A DNA stretch of 64,000 nucleotides from Diplosphaera chodatii (Eukaryota; Chlorophyta; Trebouxiophyceae; Prasiolales; Stichococcaceae), in contig JAALGY010000054.1 of assembly GCA_032358165.1 (NCBI GenBank), positions 434,001 to 498,000 of the forward strand, in the 5' to 3' direction. This document shows, one piece after another, positions 59,146 to 64,000 of the stretch (within the stretch, counting starts at the first letter, position 1; each line of letters opens with the position of its first letter). The position numbers were made by a program, and so were the translations under genes. The notes beneath the pieces were generated by a model, which had not been told where the DNA came from, did no database searches, and was given only the letters and a program-made list of their open reading frames with translations.

Positions 59146-62100
59146 TCATATCCGCACAATGCCATTTGCGGCAGCAGCGGCAGTTGCTGCTGGCCGGTCT
59201 GATCCGGTTGCATCATCCTCCGCCAGCGGCAGCCGGTACACCTGATACCTGCGCGCATGAAGTACAGCACCACTCAAGTGGTGTACTACATTCAGGGATA
59301 GATCTGGCGATGGCGTGCGCTCTCAAAGCTGCTGACGCACACCATCTACTCAACGCCCCGTTCCTGTCAATGGGTGCGCACATTGAAGGGGCAGGTGACG
59401 CAAGTCCCACAAGTCCCCCACGCATCCCGGAATGGTGTGCGGGCCGCGCGGCGCACCGGTGGTTGAGGCTGCGCTCGCCGTGCAGGCGGCAGCGGCTGGC
59501 GAGGGCGCCGGCGGCGGGGTCGGGGCGGCAGAACACCACCCGCCGCAGCCGCGAGTGCACCAGCGCCATCGCGCACATCGCGCACGGCTCCTGAGGGATT
59601 GCATCAGGGCCCGCTGAGCAGGGTCGCCCGGTGACAGCACTTGAGCAGATTTGGACGCAGCTGGCATGATAATCCTCTGCAGTCATGGCTGACAGCAGTG
59701 CAGCAATGCCGTCAACACATCTGCGGTCTGCTGTCGTGGGACAGTGGGAAGGAGGGCACCTGCACAACATAGCAGTCGAAGCCGGTGCACAGGTACGGCT
59801 TCTGCCGCGCGAGGGGGACGTCGCTGCCGGCGCTGCCGCTGCGCTTCTTGCTGGCCACCGGCGGGCCGGACGCCTGGCCGCCGGCGCCGGCGCCGTCGCT
59901 GCCGCTGCTGCGCGCCGGAGGCTCGCATGCGGATGCTGCCGCTGCCGCCGCCGGCCCGGCGCCGCCGTTCTGTCTCGGAAGGCCGTTCTGCTGCGGGTCA
60001 GCCGCATGAGGAGCCGACGCCCCCGCCTTCGCCGCTGGTGAGGGCGTCGGCGCTCGACACGGAGCTGCTGCGTTGGGCGCCACACGCTGCGGATCCGCCG
60101 CTGCACCCTGACCACCGGCCGCCGCCCTGCCCGCGTGCGCCTGCTGCGCTTGCTCCCGCGCCTGCTGCTGGGCCCCTGGCGCACCGTCAGATCCCTGCTG
60201 GACCGCTGCAAGCTGCGCTGATGTGGCATCCGCAGCGGGCGAGGCGCATCGGGCAGCGGCATCCTCGCTGAGGCGCCGCCGCTTGTGGGGCAGCTCCTCC
60301 GACGCTGACGCTGCAACGCATCAGACAACACCGCTTCAGCGCTTCGACACGCCTGCTGTGCTGATGCAGCGACAAGATGGCTTCCATCATTGGAGGCCCA
60401 TTCTGAGACCTTGCCCACTCCGGCAGGAAGACGAGCCAAGGCGGTGCACTCCACACCCATAGGGTATAGGCTCCACAGGCAGGACTCATCTGCTGGGTCG
60501 ACGTAACAGGGATGCAGCACCACAAGTTGTGCTGTAAATTGCTCACCGTCGCTGCCGCGGTGCCGGTGCCAGTGCACGCCCTGGTACCAGTCGGGCCACA
60601 GCTGCAGGTCCCGCCGCCCCATAGCATCAATCGCCACCATCACCGCATGCCTGCACAGCACAAGTGGCGAAGTCGGCATCCACGCTTCATGAGGACACAG
60701 CCACTGCCACAATGTATGCACCATGAAGTCACTTAGCGTCCTCCATCATCTACTGTGTCCTCGCCAAAATATCTATGTCAGTGCTGTTCTTATCGGATTG
60801 CCTTCATACGGATGTCTGCATAGGCCATCGTTCTCAGTGGCCCACTTCAGGGGGTGCGCCGCGCTGTTGTCGCCGCCGGAGGCGACGACCTCCCCGGTGC
60901 CGGGGTCCACGATCACGCAGCCGTTGCCGGCCTGCCCCCGCGCCTCCGCCGCCGCTGCCACCGCGAGCGCCGCATCCATGCCGGCAGCCATGGCGCGGCG
61001 CACCTCATCCGTCAGCGGCACCACATCCCCCTGCACGCTCACCGAGCCAGGTTCAAGCATCGTGCAGGCGGCTTGCCAGCTCGCTCACACGCAGAATGAT
61101 GACGCGGCATCTGAGCGGTTGCAGCCAGGTCCTCAAGCGCTGGGACAAGAATGGTATGAAGTTGGGGCTGTTGTCATGACCGCCGCCACGAGGCGCCTCA
61201 CCTCGAGGCGCGCATGCTCCGGGGGGCGCCAGGCCAGGGGCCACAGCGCGCACCATTGCGCCCACTGCGCCCTGCTCGCCGGCGCGTTCCTAGGCACCTG
61301 CACCGCAGCAGGCCAGGGGCAGGCGTCAGCAGTGGCGTGCAGTCAGCCCGCAGAATGACCTTTAACCGACGGTTTAAGTTTGGGCAGGATCGAGGGCTAC
61401 AGTAAACTGAATGCCTGCTGAAGGCTATGGAAGGACGGAAGGCCAACACAGCCATGCCACGGCATGTGCTATGCTGACTTGCTGCTGCATAGCCGTCAGC
61501 AGGCTGGCACGAATCTCTCCAATCATGCATGCGTGGTGAACAATATGCCGGGCGAGTTGAGCAGCACACGAGAGCAGCCCACCTGTACAGGCACAGGCGT
61601 CAGGCGCTGCTCCCGCACAACAGCCGCGACAGACGGCGGCATCGCTGCCAGCGCGGCCAGCTGCGCCTCACTACCGCCGTCTGCCGCCGTCGCCGCCGCT
61701 GAGCCGTCCGTCGCCGAAGCGTTGGCGGCGGCCGCCTGTCCCGCTGTCGCCACCGGCGTGCTGGGAGCGGACGCCAGCCCCAGGCCCTCCAGCGATGGGC
61801 CCGCTGACTGGTCGTCCGCCCCTCCGGCATCCGCCCGTGCATCGCTGGTGCGAGCGGCGGGACACAGCAGGATCTGCAGCTGCCCGCCCTTGCCGTCCAG
61901 CTTCCTGCGGACACGACGGTCTGGAAGGCTCAGACGGTGTCAGCAGTGCGCTGCCATCCCTGCCGATGTGCTTGTCCCTGCGCTGTGCACATGCGGCAGG
62001 ATGTGCAGCTGCCCAACCTTATGCGCTTCAGGTGCTGCTGTCCTGTGAGCGGCGCGGCCTCGCCCAGCACGCGCATCTGCATCGCAGCAGGCAACAGGCT

Positions 62101-62451
62101 GGAGCTCAGACTCGTATGCGACATGTGATGCGCATCTTGTGATGGCGCTCCGCATTCATCTGGCATTTCTGCATGCTGCCCGGTCAGCCGACCCTCAGTC
62201 TCACCATCTCGTTGGCCATGCGGGGCTCGATAGTGGCAGCCCACATGTCCGCCAGCTCCAGCTCTGCAACCAGAAACCACGATGTCACGACCCAGCTGAG
62301 CAAATCCCGACAACATACATCCGACTCCGGAGCACACAATCCAGCGTCTGCAGCCTGCATACCACTATATGTTTTCATCACTTCCACACTGCATGATCAG
62401 CTCACCAGGATCATCAAAAGCGGCAATGCGCTCTGGCACGCCATAGCGCAT
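59146..62451 (-). CDS. ADAT3: tRNA adenosine deaminase subunit ADAT3/TAD3
   Basis: Structural partner of ADAT2 in the enzyme that makes inosine at tRNA position 34. The start MRYGVPERIAAFDDP is followed by ELELADMWAATIEPRMANEM, LDGKGGQLQILLCPAAR, a low-complexity stretch, EQRLTPVPVQ, VPRNAPASRAQWAQWCALW, VRRAMAAGMDAALAVA, GNGCVIVDPGTGEVVASGGD, then HAVMVAIDAMGRRDLQLWP, KPYLCTGFDCYVVQ, EPCAMCAMALVHSRLRRVVF and LNHRYQVYRLPLAED. The zinc motif HAV has Val in place of the catalytic Glu, as expected for ADAT3; PCAMC supplies two Cys. An Ala/Pro/Gln-rich insert of about 170 residues splits the deaminase domain (roughly 60310-59780). The stop at 59146 follows NGIVRI. Confidence 0.92.
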
Positions 62452-62907
62452 TGCCGACAAGATGTTGAGCAAAGCGTCGGAGATCGCCTGGTAGCAACTT
62501 CGGTTCCTGCCCAAATCGCATTCAGAAATGCATGTTGGGTGTGTGTCAGTCTGGCAGCGCTGGAATGAGGCAGGAGAACGAGCCGGCTGGCATGCAATGA
62601 TAGTCCTGACCAAACGGTCTGGATTCCCTCACGTGACCAGCGAGCGCGCCACCCCATCGACATCCATCAGCACAACAGTAGTGTGGTTCTAGACAGTCAG
62701 AGCTGCTCTCATTGGTGGCAGATCCGTTCTAAGACATGTCGACGGCAGCGGCGCTGGTGCCGAGGTACGCTTTCTTGTGCGAAGCTGGATGCATCGCGCT
62801 GCAAGCACCAGACGACCGCAGTCGATGCCCACACGACTGCCGCACGCACATGCCAGCAGATTTTGTAGTATCAGTTCGTGCTCTGATCGCGACACAGAGG
62901 CTGTACA
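62452..62907. other. Divergent region between ADAT3 and CFAP57
   Basis: About 450 bp separating opposite starts; probable promoters of both genes. Confidence 0.45.
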
Positions 62908-64000
62908 ATGTCGAGGTGGTATCATCTGCCCACCGGCCGCAGGCATGTCTTCGGGCTGCGGGTGGACGTCAGGGATGGCGTGCACGTGCTGGACGACGGC
63001 GTGGTGCTGTTCGTGGCCGGCAACTGCGTCGTGCTGCACGCCATGGAGGCGCGCACCCAGGTGCGACTTGTGGCGCACATTGCACTCGGCGCCGGCAGCA
63101 CTGCATCGCTCTTAGTCTACATGTCGAATCGTCAAAGAAGGCTCGATCAGGTGTTGAGCACAGTGACGCTGTGGCCCCGCGCAGCGCTTCATCACGTTGG
63201 CGGCGGACAGCCGGGGCACCACGTGCCTGGCGGTCAGCCCCAACCGGCGGTGGCTGGCGGTCGGGGAGCGGGGCCCCGCCGCGGGGACGGTCACCATCTA
63301 CGACCTGGCCATCCTGAAGAAGCGCAAGGTACTGGTGCCGCAGGAGGGCGGCGCCAAGGTGCGCGTCCGTATTTTGTGCAACCGGCCTGTTCACGGCCAT
63401 CGAATGAAGACCGTAGTTGACGGAAGCCGGCACAAACACATGTCTTGCTAGTCCTGCTGCGGCACATGTACACCATCGTTCATGCCCAGATCCATCTGAG
63501 ACTGTGTGCTGTTCACGTTCAGCTTTTCTCTAGTGCAGGAGTGGGTGAGCATGGACTTCAGCCCGGATGGGCGGTACCTGGCGGTGCAGGGCGGCGGGCC
63601 GGACTGGCCCCTCGCCCTGTGGCTGTGGGAGAAGTCCAAGCTGTGCGGCATGTACCGGCCCACGCAGGCAAGATGGGCAGCACATGATTTGCCATGCATG
63701 CAAGATGCGGCTGTCACCTTAATGTTGCCTTCTCCTGCACCGGTTTGTGCCAGCTATAGCCCAGCCTGTGGCCAGTCGTCGTTCTTGATTATGGCTGGTC
63801 GTGTTGACCGGCCAAGCAATTGACGCAACCTTTCACTGCAGGGCGCACCGCACGGCGTGGGCGCTACGGTCACGCATGTGCTGTTTGCCCGCGGCTGCGG
63901 CAGCGGCACCGAGGCCAGCCCCCTGGTTCTCACTGCGGTCGGCGCGCACGTCTGCAGGTGGCCTCTGGCATGGCTGATGTTCGTACCGCCAACAGTGCAC
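62908..64000 (+). CDS. CFAP57: Cilia/flagella-associated protein 57 (WD-repeat), N-terminal part
   Basis: WD40 protein linked to inner dynein arms of motile cilia. Exons 62908-63060, 63185-63358, 63539-63667 and 63842-63957 are visible; the gene continues past the edge. It starts MSRWYHLPTGRRHVFGLRVD, then DGVHVLDDGVVLFVAGNCVV, FITLAADSRGTTCLAVSPNR, RWLAVGERG, VTIYDLAILKKRKVL, WVSMDFSPDGRYLAVQGGGP, LALWLWEKSKLCGMY and GATVTHVLFARGCG. Order and spacing follow CFAP57 (WDR65), including the SPNRR and YDL-L-KRK blocks. The intron after 63667 uses a GC donor (gcaaga). Confidence 0.82.

Noticed and set aside
1..64000. Bacterial or organellar origin, operons, CRISPR or insertion sequences
   Set aside because: Dense spliceosomal introns, eukaryotic-only genes and lack of ribosome-binding-site spacing rule out a prokaryotic reading; no repeat-spacer array or transposase was seen.

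Overview
The window is nuclear DNA of a green-lineage eukaryote, most likely a chlorophyte alga. Nearly every gene is broken into short GC-rich exons by GT-AG introns of roughly 60-400 bp, with acceptors mostly ending in tgcag. The gene set contains plastid ribosomal protein L35, a plastid-type beta-ketoacyl-ACP synthase, a double B-box protein and a lumen-type FKBP, alongside cytosolic eukaryotic genes (RPS9, CCT2, NBP35, DPH1, ADAT3, DDX56/DBP9) and a flagellar gene (CFAP57). I assign no genus. I saw no rRNA, tRNA, CRISPR array or recognisable transposon.

Layout: DPH1 (+, 5' end outside the window) at 0.15-3.3 kb. Two related membrane-protein loci (-) at 3.8-6.5 kb, one apparently frameshifted. 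A class I alpha-mannosidase (GH47, -) at 6.9-12.2 kb. Plastid KAS (+) at 13.2-16.3 kb. A tandem array of three related single-pass or two-pass membrane proteins (+) at 17.2-22.8 kb, the least familiar part of the window. Two intron-rich small heat-shock proteins (-) at 23.3-28.0 kb, divergent from a lumen-targeted FKBP (+) at 28.6-30.0 kb. NBP35 (-) at 30.4-33.3 kb, divergent from RPS9 (+) at 34.0-35.7 kb. DBP9/DDX56 helicase (+) at 36.4-41.4 kb. An intronless 662-residue glycosyltransferase (-) at 41.7-43.7 kb. Plastid bL35 (-) at 44.6-45.8 kb. CCT2 (+) at 46.2-50.3 kb. A B-box protein (+) at 50.8-53.4 kb. A hypothetical membrane protein (+) at 53.8-55.5 kb. A transmembrane RING protein (-) at 56.1-58.8 kb. 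ADAT3 (-) at 59.1-62.5 kb, divergent from CFAP57 (+) at 62.9 kb, which runs off the right edge.

The genes do not form a pathway; this is ordinary eukaryotic gene order with some local tandem duplication. Exon coordinates were worked out by hand from splice sites, reading phase and protein family conservation. Where phases close exactly (KAS, the array members, RPS9, L35, the B-box protein) models are strong; elsewhere spans are approximate. UTRs were not determined, so gaps between coding spans include UTRs and promoters.
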